Part shown: piece after piece, positions 8,393 to 16,202 of the stretch | Layout of the letters: each line of letters opens with the position of its first letter | How positions within the stretch are numbered: position 1 is the first letter of the stretch | Source of the DNA: a virus | Reading direction: 5' to 3' (one strand) | Length of the DNA stretch: 64,000 bases | Virus record (IMG/VR): IMGVR_UViG_3300027728_001610 | Span: 30,809 to 94,808 of that record | Notes under the pieces: model-generated | Told to the model about the DNA's origin: nothing | What the model saw: the letters and a program-made list of their open reading frames with translations, nothing else | The model's database searches: none | Made by a program: the position numbers and the translations under genes

Positions 8393-9862
8393 ATGTCAAT
8401 TAATAACTCCTACTTTAGTAGAAACAACACAATCGTATATAATAGTTATGTAAATACAGGTAGAAACCCTGTAATGCAACTTTATTATGGTGATGGCGGA
8501 CTTGTAAACCCAATTGGTTATTCAAGGTTTATTTTCGATTTAAACTTAGATTTATTAAGGGAAAAAATCGCAAACGGAACAATTTCAACAGATTGTCAAA
8601 ATAGTGTAATAACTCATGTTTTAAAAATGACAAATTCTTCATCTTTTAACGAAGAATTATTAAACACATCAATGCCCGATGGAAGTTTAAGGGCAACATC
8701 ATTTGATTTAATTTTATTTAGAATACCTCCAGTTAATTTTGATCCTTTGTTTCCACAATATTGGGATGAAGGTGTTGGTTACGATTTTTATGATGTTCCT
8801 GATGTTTTAGGACCAAATAGAGCATACTCAGACAGACCCTCAAATTGGATTCAAACAACAACAATTAATAATTGGCAACAAATGGGGATATACGACAATA
8901 CAAATGGTGGTTTGGTTCCGTTTTCAGCAATTACAATTGTGGATATACAACATTTTGAATTTGGAAATGAGGATATTGAATTTGATATGACGCAAGAAAT
9001 TAATGATGTTTTAACTGGAGTAATTCAAAACCCAACAGGATGGGGAATTGCTTACTTACCTCAAGTTGAAAATTTATCAGGAACCACAGGATCTTATTCA
9101 GTTGGTTTCTTCACAAGACATACTCAAACTTTTTATGAACCATATCTTCTTACAACTTACGACGATTTAATTGAAGATGATAGAAATAACTTTTCTATGG
9201 GTAGGTCTAATAAATTATATCTATATATCTATGAAGATGGAGATTTTAAAAATTTAGATCAACCTCCATTGGTTTCAATTTCAAATTCACAAGGAACTCC
9301 AATTTCAGGACTTCAAAATCTTCAATCTTGTTTAAGAACAAAAGGTGTTTATGAAATAACAATTCCACCATTAATTGGTTATCAAACACCATGCACATTT
9401 ACTGATACGTGGTCAAATATAGAATTAAATGGTTTCAATTTACCAAATCAGGTTAATGAATTTATTGTATATCCATTTAAAAAATCAATTCAAATTGGAA
9501 CAAATACAAATGATCCCGCACAATATGGATTTTCTTATTACGGATTAAAACAAAATGAAAAGATTTTAAATACAGACATTAGAAAAGTTGGGGTGATTAT
9601 CAAACAAGCTTACACCACAAATAAACAACTTCCGAATGTTGATGGTCAATATAGAGTTTATGTTAAAGAAGGAACGACAGAAGTCATAGTTCAGGACTGG
9701 ACAATGTTGAATAGAACTCCAAATGAATATTATTTTATTTTTGACACAAGAGATAAAATACCAAATGAATATTTTGTTGATATAAAAGTCACAACATCAG
9801 GTCAGGTTAATGTTTACAAACAACAAATTAATTTCTTCATTGTAAATGTTAAATCAGAATAA
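8393..9862 (+). CDS. Putative virion structural protein (489 aa)
   Basis: No specific family recognised. The protein is rich in beta-type sequence, Asn, Tyr and Pro, and starts MSINNSYFSRNNTIVYNSYV. A stretch near residues 40-60 (YSRFIFDLNLDLLREKIANG) recalls jelly-roll structural domains of phage tail or capsid-decoration proteins. It has its own TATTTATA motif and is followed by a second small structural-type gene with the same motif. Tail or neck fibre component is the best guess. Confidence 0.5.
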   Translation: MSINNSYFSRNNTIVYNSYVNTGRNPVMQLYYGDGGLVNPIGYSRFIFDLNLDLLREKIANGTISTDCQNSVITHVLKMTNSSSFNEELLNTSMPDGSLRATSFDLILFRIPPVNFDPLFPQYWDEGVGYDFYDVPDVLGPNRAYSDRPSNWIQTTTINNWQQMGIYDNTNGGLVPFSAITIVDIQHFEFGNEDIEFDMTQEINDVLTGVIQNPTGWGIAYLPQVENLSGTTGSYSVGFFTRHTQTFYEPYLLTTYDDLIEDDRNNFSMGRSNKLYLYIYEDGDFKNLDQPPLVSISNSQGTPISGLQNLQSCLRTKGVYEITIPPLIGYQTPCTFTDTWSNIELNGFNLPNQVNEFIVYPFKKSIQIGTNTNDPAQYGFSYYGLKQNEKILNTDIRKVGVIIKQAYTTNKQLPNVDGQYRVYVKEGTTEVIVQDWTMLNRTPNEYYFIFDTRDKIPNEYFVDIKVTTSGQVNVYKQQINFFIVNVKSE

Positions 9863-9867
9863 ACAGA

Positions 9868-9875
9868 TATTTATA
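9868..9875 (+). promoter_or_regulatory. TATTTATA late-type motif
   Basis: TATTTATA 12 nt upstream of the ATG at 9888; same spacing and preceding GA as the copy at 8373. Confidence 0.5.
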
Positions 9876-9887
9876 AAATAAAATATT

Positions 9888-10298
9888 ATGGCAGTACAAA
9901 ATTTTGAATTGTGTTTTCAACCAGGTGTTATTATAAAAGCTGAAGATGGTGGATCAACGTTAATAACAGGAAACACATATTCAATCATAGACCCCACTTC
10001 GGGAATAGACCCCACTACGGGAATTACATATTGTGCAACACTTATTGGATCAGCAGGACCTGTGAGTACTTCAAATTACGTAGGAATGTTATTTGATAGT
10101 TGTTCTTCATGTCTTCAAAGTATACCATCAACAGCAAATACAATTGGTGATAGTTGTGTTATCTGCGATCCTTGTTATTCAGGAGGAACAGCAACTACGG
10201 TTTCAGTTCCACATCCGGTATGGACTGGTTTATATGGAAATTCAGTAACTCAAGGAAACGCAATACAATTAGGAGGACAAAACGGATTATATTCGTAA
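9888..10298 (+). CDS. Hypothetical Cys-containing virion-type protein (136 aa)
   Basis: A 136-residue Gly/Ser/Thr-rich protein with seven Cys in its middle (DSCSSCLQS and GDSCVICDPC include CxxC pairs). It contains a short internal repeat, IDPTSG / IDPTTG. No signal peptide is present. The late-type motif and position between structural-type genes suggest a virion decoration or fibre-associated protein, but no family is recognised. Confidence 0.5.
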   Translation: MAVQNFELCFQPGVIIKAEDGGSTLITGNTYSIIDPTSGIDPTTGITYCATLIGSAGPVSTSNYVGMLFDSCSSCLQSIPSTANTIGDSCVICDPCYSGGTATTVSVPHPVWTGLYGNSVTQGNAIQLGGQNGLYS

Positions 10299-10323
10299 AG
10301 TTTAAAATTAAATAAATAATAAT

Positions 10324-10758
10324 ATGAGAAATTTAGATTCAATAATTAGAAGAGTTATTAAAGAAACTCAAGAAGAAAATTCATCAAGATATATGTTCTT
10401 TTCAAATTTAGAACAAATGAGAAGACAATGTGATATATTATTAGATTTTGACCAATCTATGATTGAGGACATTTTAGAAAATGGTCACGATTGGGCGCAA
10501 GATCACATTGCTGAGGCCAAAAACAACATGGATCAAGTTTTTGATTTTCTAATGAATGAAAAGGAAGGAGAAAATCATTCTGATGATATGATGATGTCTG
10601 AAGGAAGAAAAAAGAAAAATGTTGCAACAAATAAAAAATTATGGCAACAATCTCTAGCTTGGGCAAAACAACGTTACGAAGTTTGTCCTAGTGCATATTG
10701 TAACGGAGCTGCGGTAAAACGTTACAATTCAAAAGGAGGTAAATGGAAAAAAGAGTGA
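10324..10758 (+). CDS. Leader-bearing protein with C-terminal DUF5872-like motif
   Basis: The N-terminus MRNLDSIIRRVIKETQEE is one of the recurring short leaders in this window and ends in IKE, matching a T4-type prohead protease site (L/I-x-E). The C-terminal ~40 residues (KLWQQSLAWAKQRYEVCPSA, then YCNGAAVKRY and GGKW) match the pattern of the DUF5872 family, small basic domains common in large phages and viruses. The middle is acidic and Met-rich. Predicted behaviour: packaged with the head and trimmed, leaving a basic, possibly DNA-contacting protein. Overlaps a small downstream gene by 16 nt. Confidence 0.65.
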   Translation: MRNLDSIIRRVIKETQEENSSRYMFFSNLEQMRRQCDILLDFDQSMIEDILENGHDWAQDHIAEAKNNMDQVFDFLMNEKEGENHSDDMMMSEGRKKKNVATNKKLWQQSLAWAKQRYEVCPSAYCNGAAVKRYNSKGGKWKKE

Positions 10759-10883
10759 TTTCTTTAAGAAATTTTTGTTTACTAAATAATCTAAGTGATA
10801 GTGCTTTGCAAAGAGTTGGTAAAGGACATTTAAAACAACACAAAGGTTGGTCATGTTCGTATGAAACTATCACATTAAAATAA
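10743..10883 (+). CDS. Small NUMOD-like protein (46 aa)
   Basis: This ORF begins in another frame inside the end of the DUF5872-like gene. It has AGGAGGT three nt before the ATG, an unusually good Shine-Dalgarno for this genome, although those bases also encode the upstream protein. The product contains LRNFCLLNNLSDSALQRVGK followed by HKGWSC. This is the pattern of short DNA-binding modules (NUMOD1-like: F C xx xx L xx ... V xxG xxxxHKGW) found in phage homing endonucleases and as stand-alone small proteins. It may be a live small gene or the tail of a decayed endonuclease. Confidence 0.6.
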   Translation: MEKRVISLRNFCLLNNLSDSALQRVGKGHLKQHKGWSCSYETITLK

Positions 10884-10938
10884 CCTACTCAATGTTAATT
10901 TTTTTTTTTAAAAATTTTTTTTATTTGATTTTATCACA

Positions 10939-10946
10939 TATATTTG
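10939..10946 (+). promoter_or_regulatory. Host-type -7 element TATATTTG
   Basis: TATATTTG fits the Bacteroidetes sigma-A -7 consensus TAnnTTTG and lies 23 nt before the ATG at 10970. No TTG at the expected -33 spacing was found (nearest is 11 nt upstream), so this promoter is weaker than the others reported here. Confidence 0.4.
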
Positions 10947-10969
10947 TAGTTATAAACTAAACACTAACT

Positions 10970-11401
10970 ATGGAAAAATTCTTTAAAAGATTCTACAAAC
11001 GATTTAAGGTCAAAATGGCTCGACACATGAGAAACAACATGAAAACTTATGAAGAAGTTGATTTACATGAAAAAACCGCATTTAAAATTTGTGTTAAGTT
11101 AATATCACATAGAGATAGTGATTTTATGATTGCACCAATGTCTCAAAAAAGATTTATTGTTAATGAAAAGTTAAATGTCTTTATCATTATTGATTATGGT
11201 CGTGTTGAAATAACAAATCATATTTTTCATTATGATGTTAAATTAAGTCTTCGTGATTATGAAAGAATAACTTATCTTTACGACACCGAAACAGAAAAAC
11301 GAAGGGTGAATACCGAAACAGAAGTTAAATCAAATATTAAGAATTCCCTTCAAAATATTTTAAATAAACTTACAGAAAAAATAGAAAAAGAAGAAAAATA
11401 A
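10970..11401 (+). CDS. Hypothetical protein (143 aa)
   Basis: No family recognised. The N-terminus is strongly basic (MEKFFKRFYKRFKVKMARHM), the middle is a mixed alpha/beta region and the C-terminus a charged helix. It lacks the late-type motif and instead has a TATATTTG element, so it may be expressed early by the host polymerase. Its stop codon abuts the stop of the convergent gene at 11402. Confidence 0.55.
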   Translation: MEKFFKRFYKRFKVKMARHMRNNMKTYEEVDLHEKTAFKICVKLISHRDSDFMIAPMSQKRFIVNEKLNVFIIIDYGRVEITNHIFHYDVKLSLRDYERITYLYDTETEKRRVNTETEVKSNIKNSLQNILNKLTEKIEKEEK

Positions 11402-12115
11402 TTATTTTCTTGGTTTATAACTTGTCATTACAGGTTTTTGACCTTTACCTGATTGAGTATCTTTTTTCTCTGCTCTTCTTTTTTGTTGACAAGCAGATCT
11501 TTTTTGCGAATCAGACATTTTACTAGCAACACCAGCCGCACGACATTTAGGATATGCACCCTTACTTGTATCCGTTCTACCACAAGGGGGGTGTTTTCCG
11601 TCAACTTTACGACAAATGTTAACCCAAGGACCTTTTGGTTGAGAAGATCCCTTAGGCTTCTTCTTTTTACCAAACCAAACCGCCAAGTCTTCATTTAATA
11701 CACCTTTGTCGGCAACCTCAACCCACTCATTAAATGGAACCTTTTCAATATATGGTTCCATTTTTTCTTTAAATGAAGCTTCTCTGCTATTTTCAAAATA
11801 TTGGTTAATTATATTCCCATCATTATCACTAAATGTTGAATATGGATTGTGTTTGATATAGTCTTGTATTTTAGCTGCGGTTCTTTCTAATTCCCGTATT
11901 TGACCACTTCTTAAATCCCAACTTTTGTCATAACTATCATATTGAACTAATGGACTTTTATATTTTGAAACTGATTGTGTAAATGGTTTTAAAGATTCTT
12001 CAGACCATGGCCTCAATCCGGGTTGGATGGGTGCAATATAACTTCCTCTACCACCTGAACTATCTCCTGTGGCTTCTTTAATTACTTTTCTAATGATTTG
12101 ATTTAAACGATCCAT
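11402..12115 (-). CDS. Leader-bearing basic protein with Cys-rich C-terminal domain
   Basis: The N-terminus MDRLNQIIRKVIKEATGD is closely similar to the leader at 10324 and ends in IKE followed by A, an ideal T4-type prohead protease cleavage site. The C-terminal ~80 residues are very basic and contain spaced Cys: WVNICRKVDGKHPPCGR, then GAYPKCRAAG, then SACQQKRRAEKK. These suggest a small metal-binding or nucleic-acid-binding domain known from large phage proteins. The middle is Tyr/Ser/Pro-rich. Likely an internal head protein; the exact role is unknown. Confidence 0.65.
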   Translation of the reverse strand: MDRLNQIIRKVIKEATGDSSGGRGSYIAPIQPGLRPWSEESLKPFTQSVSKYKSPLVQYDSYDKSWDLRSGQIRELERTAAKIQDYIKHNPYSTFSDNDGNIINQYFENSREASFKEKMEPYIEKVPFNEWVEVADKGVLNEDLAVWFGKKKKPKGSSQPKGPWVNICRKVDGKHPPCGRTDTSKGAYPKCRAAGVASKMSDSQKRSACQQKRRAEKKDTQSGKGQKPVMTSYKPRK

Positions 12116-12126
12116 TTTATTATAAT

Positions 12127-12134
12127 TATAAATA
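12127..12134 (-). promoter_or_regulatory. TATTTATA late-type motif
   Basis: TATTTATA on the minus strand, preceded by GA, 11 nt before the ATG of the gene ending at 12115. Its reverse complement also lies upstream of the plus-strand gene at 12150. Confidence 0.5.
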
Positions 12135-12149
12135 TCTAATTAATTACTT

Positions 12150-12359
12150 ATGGAAGAAGAAAATAAAAATTTTGGTAATTTATTTAACACAATTGAATTG
12201 TTGAATGAAGATCATTTAGAGTTGATATTATCAACAATGGATGATGAACACGCATTATATTATTTAATTGAGGCCGTTAAATCGGCACATAGAAAAGGTG
12301 CTTTTTCTATTGGTGAAACTGAAGTCATCTCAAAATCAATTAGAGTTTTAATAAAATAA
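12150..12359 (+). CDS. Hypothetical small protein (69 aa)
   Basis: No family recognised. The protein is acidic and helical (FNTIELLNEDHLELILSTMD). It is divergent from the leader-bearing gene at 11402-12115. Its last codons overlap the end of an HNH endonuclease relic on the other strand. Confidence 0.5.
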   Translation: MEEENKNFGNLFNTIELLNEDHLELILSTMDDEHALYYLIEAVKSAHRKGAFSIGETEVISKSIRVLIK

Positions 12360-12475
12360 TTTATTTGATTTACTAATATTCTCTTTACCCCACATAGGTT
12401 GTAAATTATCTAATGACCAACATTTTACAAACTCATCATCACCTATTTCTGAAATGGATATAATTTCTACGTATA
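12348..12475 (-). pseudogene. C-terminal relic of an HNH endonuclease
   Basis: Reading the minus strand in the frame that ends with TAA at 12350-12348 gives EIGDDEFVKCWSLDNLQPMW followed by GKENISKSNK. This is the hallmark C-terminus of phage HNH endonucleases (pattern H/CWxNLQPxWxxxNxxKxNK). No HNH catalytic core precedes it. Upstream the reading frame runs into the Vsr-like endonuclease gene at 12476. It therefore looks like the stump of an older endonuclease gene that was replaced or truncated when the newer one arrived. Confidence 0.65.
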
Positions 12476-14155
12476 TCAACAAAATAATGTATATTTGTAT
12501 AATCCGCAATTCCATATTCTATCAAAACCTAGTTCCTTAGTTAGTTCAGATTCTGTTTTAGAAAAATCCATGTTAGGATATTTCTTTTTTAGGTTATTTT
12601 TTCCCATAGAAAATTTATGAAATCTTTTATATTTATTAATCTTTGAGTTGTAATAGTAATATGTCGGTTTTACTACTGAAGTTAGTTCAAATCCTAATTT
12701 TGTATAAAGATTATTATCGGGATTGATTGTCCACCTTCTATCGGCGAAACTAACAACACTTTTTGGATTATATTCTTTAATAAATGTTTTTAAAATTTTT
12801 GATGCTAACCCACTTATTATATAGTCAGGATTAGTGGCGAATCTTGATAATTCAAATTCATCTGTTTGTGATTTGGTCATATTTCTTTTACGATTAAAAG
12901 TCATTATACCAACCATTATGTTGTTATAAAACGCACCGTAGAAAATATCTGATTTATCATTGCCCTGTATATGAAAATTGGTAAGAAATGAGTTTTTAAA
13001 ATTTTTTGTTATTTTTTGAATTTTCACATTTCTCCCACCAATTCTTATACCTTCACTTTTATTCAAAATGTGTTTTATTTTAGTTTTTGTGAGTTCTTTA
13101 TTAATTATCCATTCATCTTCATATATATGATATAATTCATACCCCATAATAGAACAATCAATAGTTTTATTAAGATGATATTGTGAGGTTTTACCCATTT
13201 TCTCGGTGTGATAATACAAACCATTATATTCAAAACAAACTTTTAGTTCTGGAATTACTATATCAATTTCTTTACCATTCAGTATTTTCCTATCCTTTCC
13301 TTTGACTACCCCAAACCCCAAACTTTCCAAAAACTCTTTTATTTCTATTTCACCCTTTGATGTCCAAGTAGGTTCTAAATATTGATTTAATATTTTTGTT
13401 GAGTCACTTAATTTTTTTGACGTAGATTTTGATACGATTTTTGAGTTTGGGTAATTTAGTTTATATTCTTCAATACTGATATTATGTAAATTTTTAAGGT
13501 GAGTATTAGTAATGGATTTCATTTTTTCACCACACAACACACATGTTACAAAATTTTCTTTATTATCTAATAACTCTTTTTTTATAATTTTTTTATGATG
13601 TATTTTTTCAGTCGGAAAATTACTTAGATAATCGTCAATTGTTATATTATGAATATTATTTACGTGTTGCTCAAAACATCCAGTTTTATTTTTAATATCA
13701 GTTGTTTCCCATTCACATAAAGAACATTTACGAGTTATTTTTTTTTCTTGTGGGATTATATCAAAGTATTCTTCATACCACTTCTTACCGTTTTCTATTT
13801 CATATTTTTTTCTTTGGTAATTATTTTGAGGAATATTAATATCTCCGTAATTTTCTAATATATGTTTTGTTAATTTACCCGATAAATTATTAGGATCATT
13901 TATCTTGATGTTTGTTTTCTTACAAATGGCAACATAACTACAATTTTCAGATTCGTATTTTTTTGTTTTTACAATTTTTAAATTTACATTATTTTTGATT
14001 TGACCACCTTTCGGTTTAATTTCTATATTATTTTCCTTTAATATGGAACTTATCTTTTTATGTCCTACTTTAAAATGTTTTGCAATTTGGTGTGTTCCGA
14101 CCCCACCATCTTGATACATTTTAATCACATCATCTATGTAAATTTGATTCTTCAT
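12476..14155 (-). CDS. Multidomain homing-type endonuclease (HTH, two Zn fingers, Vsr-like nuclease, GNAT-like C-terminus)
   Basis: 559 residues. Residues ~1-45 look like a resolvase-type helix-turn-helix (GVGTHQIAKHFKVGHKKISS). Two C2H2-like fingers follow (CSLCEWETTD...HVNNIH and CVLCGEKMKS...HLKNLH). The nuclease region has KEIDIVIPELKVCFEYNG with YYH shortly after, and an ELYHIYEDEW strand, as in EDxHD homing endonucleases. The C-terminal ~180 residues resemble an acetyltransferase-like fold (DIFYGAFYNNIMVGIMTF, SFADRRW, LYTKLGFEL), a domain often fused to such nucleases. It sits downstream of the major capsid gene next to an HNH relic, an obvious mobile-gene site. Confidence 0.75.
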   Translation of the reverse strand: MKNQIYIDDVIKMYQDGGVGTHQIAKHFKVGHKKISSILKENNIEIKPKGGQIKNNVNLKIVKTKKYESENCSYVAICKKTNIKINDPNNLSGKLTKHILENYGDINIPQNNYQRKKYEIENGKKWYEEYFDIIPQEKKITRKCSLCEWETTDIKNKTGCFEQHVNNIHNITIDDYLSNFPTEKIHHKKIIKKELLDNKENFVTCVLCGEKMKSITNTHLKNLHNISIEEYKLNYPNSKIVSKSTSKKLSDSTKILNQYLEPTWTSKGEIEIKEFLESLGFGVVKGKDRKILNGKEIDIVIPELKVCFEYNGLYYHTEKMGKTSQYHLNKTIDCSIMGYELYHIYEDEWIINKELTKTKIKHILNKSEGIRIGGRNVKIQKITKNFKNSFLTNFHIQGNDKSDIFYGAFYNNIMVGIMTFNRKRNMTKSQTDEFELSRFATNPDYIISGLASKILKTFIKEYNPKSVVSFADRRWTINPDNNLYTKLGFELTSVVKPTYYYYNSKINKYKRFHKFSMGKNNLKKKYPNMDFSKTESELTKELGFDRIWNCGLYKYTLFC

Positions 14156-14159
14156 ATAC

Positions 14160-14167
14160 TATAAATA
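14160..14167 (-). promoter_or_regulatory. TATTTATA late-type motif
   Basis: TATTTATA on the minus strand, 4 nt before the ATG of the multidomain endonuclease gene. Confidence 0.5.
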
Positions 14168-14211
14168 TATGATGAATTAATTTATAGTCCATTTAATTTT
14201 CTACCATAAAT

Positions 14212-14238
14212 AAAAAAAGGGGTAATTTTCATTACCCC
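14212..14238 (-). terminator. Rho-independent terminator after the major capsid gene
   Basis: A perfect 8-bp stem GGGGTAAT / ATTACCCC with a 4-nt loop. On the minus strand it is followed by seven T residues. It lies 25 nt downstream of the capsid stop codon. Confidence 0.85.
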
Positions 14239-14262
14239 TTGTATTTTTAAGATATATTAAGA

Positions 14263-16176
14263 TTATCTCAATTCTCTTAAGTCGAATGTTCTAACACCAT
14301 CTACGGTAATTCTTCCGTAGAAACGGTTATTTACCATCTTTTTCGCGTATCTGGTCATAATACCTTTGATTGGCGTAAAGTTGAATGGGTTATACATTGT
14401 AGGTGTTAATTGTAGAGGAACATACGGTGCGTAAATGTAACCTGTGTCTAACAATGATGTTCCTTTGTGTCCGATCAAAACTTGGTTTGGTGGGAAGTAA
14501 GGGTCACGGTAAACTTGGTAACGACCTGATAATGTTCCAACTCTTTCAATACCCATGTTGTATTGGTCTTGATCTGGAGCTGCGTTAGATACGTGGAAGT
14601 ACTCTAAGTCATCAAAGATTGCAGAAACCTCAGAAGAAACAACGATCCAGTTAGCACCACCTCTCAAAGTAGATTTGTGGATTTGTGCTGACAATTGGTT
14701 AATCGCTGTAATCAAAGTTTGGTTCCAGTCTTTTTGAGTGTAAGATGTAGTAGCGTTAATTCTTCTCCATCCGTTGTAGTCCCAACGTAATTGCCATGCT
14801 GCACCTTTACGTAAGTCACGAAGGATCTCACGGTCAATCTCAGCTGCTACTTGTTCTGACAACAATGCTGTCAATTCAGCTTCAGCGTCGATGTTATGGA
14901 ATGCAGCAACGTCTTGTGCTAATTCAGGAGACCATTGTGCTCTTAGTTTTCTTTCTGTAACAGATACAGTTACTGACTCAAGGTCAAAAGAAACCTCACC
15001 AATTTGGTCTTCAAATTCCATCTCAGCATATCTTCTATACCAAGCTAAAAATGAACCACCTGATGTTCCTGAATAGATAGTAGTTCCTGTGTAACCATCT
15101 AATGATGTTGCGTCACAATCAGCACATACTGGACAAGATAAATCTACTTCTAAATAGATACAACCATCTTGAGAACAAATGTTGTTGTAGTTTCCACCGT
15201 CACCAGTGTTTGTACCTGTCGCATTACCTGAGTTACCAAATACAGTTGCCGTGTTAGTACTTGTAGGTGTTACAATACCTTGACCATAGATTTGTGTAAC
15301 AACTCTAAATAATAGAGGAACAAATACGCTTTGACCATTATAAGTACTTGTAAATACATTACAAGGTGTAGTTTCTGCAGAAATTGCTGATGTACCATAA
15401 ATTCTTAAATCAGAAAGGAAAGATTCTGTATCCATTTCATTTCCATCAGGACCGATAAGTTTTCCAGTACCTGCGTTAGCAAAACCACAAAGTTTCATGA
15501 TAACTTTTCTTGTGTTTCCTGAGTACGATGTTAAAGGTGCATTAACTAAGCTACTACCAGCCCATACTTGTACAGTTGTGTTTGCTGTAACTGCAGTCCA
15601 TTTACCTTTAGAGTAGTCAAACAACCCTGGAGGATCTAAAGATGCCTCATTTCCTTCATAGAACAAGTCATACAAGTCTTTTTTGTATGAATATGGTCCT
15701 GATGGTGGATAACCAGCACCTACATCTGTCGGTCCATTAGGAGATCCAATTGGTGCGTAGTGCTCACCACCCGCTGATCCGTTATTTGGTGTTGAGTTAG
15801 GATAAAGATTTGCATATTCTGAAGATGCGTTTGAATATCCTTGGATTCTTGGTACAAAGAAGAACAATTTACCAATTGGTAAGTTCATTGCTTGTACAGA
15901 TACGATGTCGTTAGCCAACAATTTAGAGAATACACGTCTCACGATTGGGAAAACAACTGTTTCAAATGCTCCGTTAGAAGAACCATCTGAAGTTGCTTCG
16001 TTAATCAAGAAAGATGCTTGGTTCTCATATAATTGAGCTACGTTTTCTTTTAGGTGGCCTTTAAGACCTTCAAGGAACCCTAATCTGTCCCATTTGTTAA
16101 TAGTGTCTTCTTTGATAACTTTAAGGTGTTTTAACCCGATGTTACCTACAAGACCTGATTCTAATAATGCTCCCAT
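14263..16176 (-). CDS. Major capsid protein (T4 gp23-like)
   Basis: 637 residues, somewhat longer than T4 gp23. The N-terminal 60 residues form a helical propeptide ending ENQASFLINE followed by ATSDG. This mirrors the gp23 maturation site (SFLTE then A), so cleavage after E60 by the phage prohead protease is expected. Downstream features fit HK97-fold T4-type capsids: FPIVRRVFSKLLANDIVSVQ near the start of the mature protein, and ELAQDVAAFHNIDAEAELT and RYAKKMVNNRFYGRITVDG later. The order protease, scaffold, capsid on this strand matches T4. Its codon usage is cleaner and C-richer than neighbours, as expected for a highly expressed gene. Confidence 0.92.
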   Translation of the reverse strand: MGALLESGLVGNIGLKHLKVIKEDTINKWDRLGFLEGLKGHLKENVAQLYENQASFLINEATSDGSSNGAFETVVFPIVRRVFSKLLANDIVSVQAMNLPIGKLFFFVPRIQGYSNASSEYANLYPNSTPNNGSAGGEHYAPIGSPNGPTDVGAGYPPSGPYSYKKDLYDLFYEGNEASLDPPGLFDYSKGKWTAVTANTTVQVWAGSSLVNAPLTSYSGNTRKVIMKLCGFANAGTGKLIGPDGNEMDTESFLSDLRIYGTSAISAETTPCNVFTSTYNGQSVFVPLLFRVVTQIYGQGIVTPTSTNTATVFGNSGNATGTNTGDGGNYNNICSQDGCIYLEVDLSCPVCADCDATSLDGYTGTTIYSGTSGGSFLAWYRRYAEMEFEDQIGEVSFDLESVTVSVTERKLRAQWSPELAQDVAAFHNIDAEAELTALLSEQVAAEIDREILRDLRKGAAWQLRWDYNGWRRINATTSYTQKDWNQTLITAINQLSAQIHKSTLRGGANWIVVSSEVSAIFDDLEYFHVSNAAPDQDQYNMGIERVGTLSGRYQVYRDPYFPPNQVLIGHKGTSLLDTGYIYAPYVPLQLTPTMYNPFNFTPIKGIMTRYAKKMVNNRFYGRITVDGVRTFDLRELR

Positions 16177-16202
16177 TTTTTTTGGTTTTTATTATTTATT
16201 GT

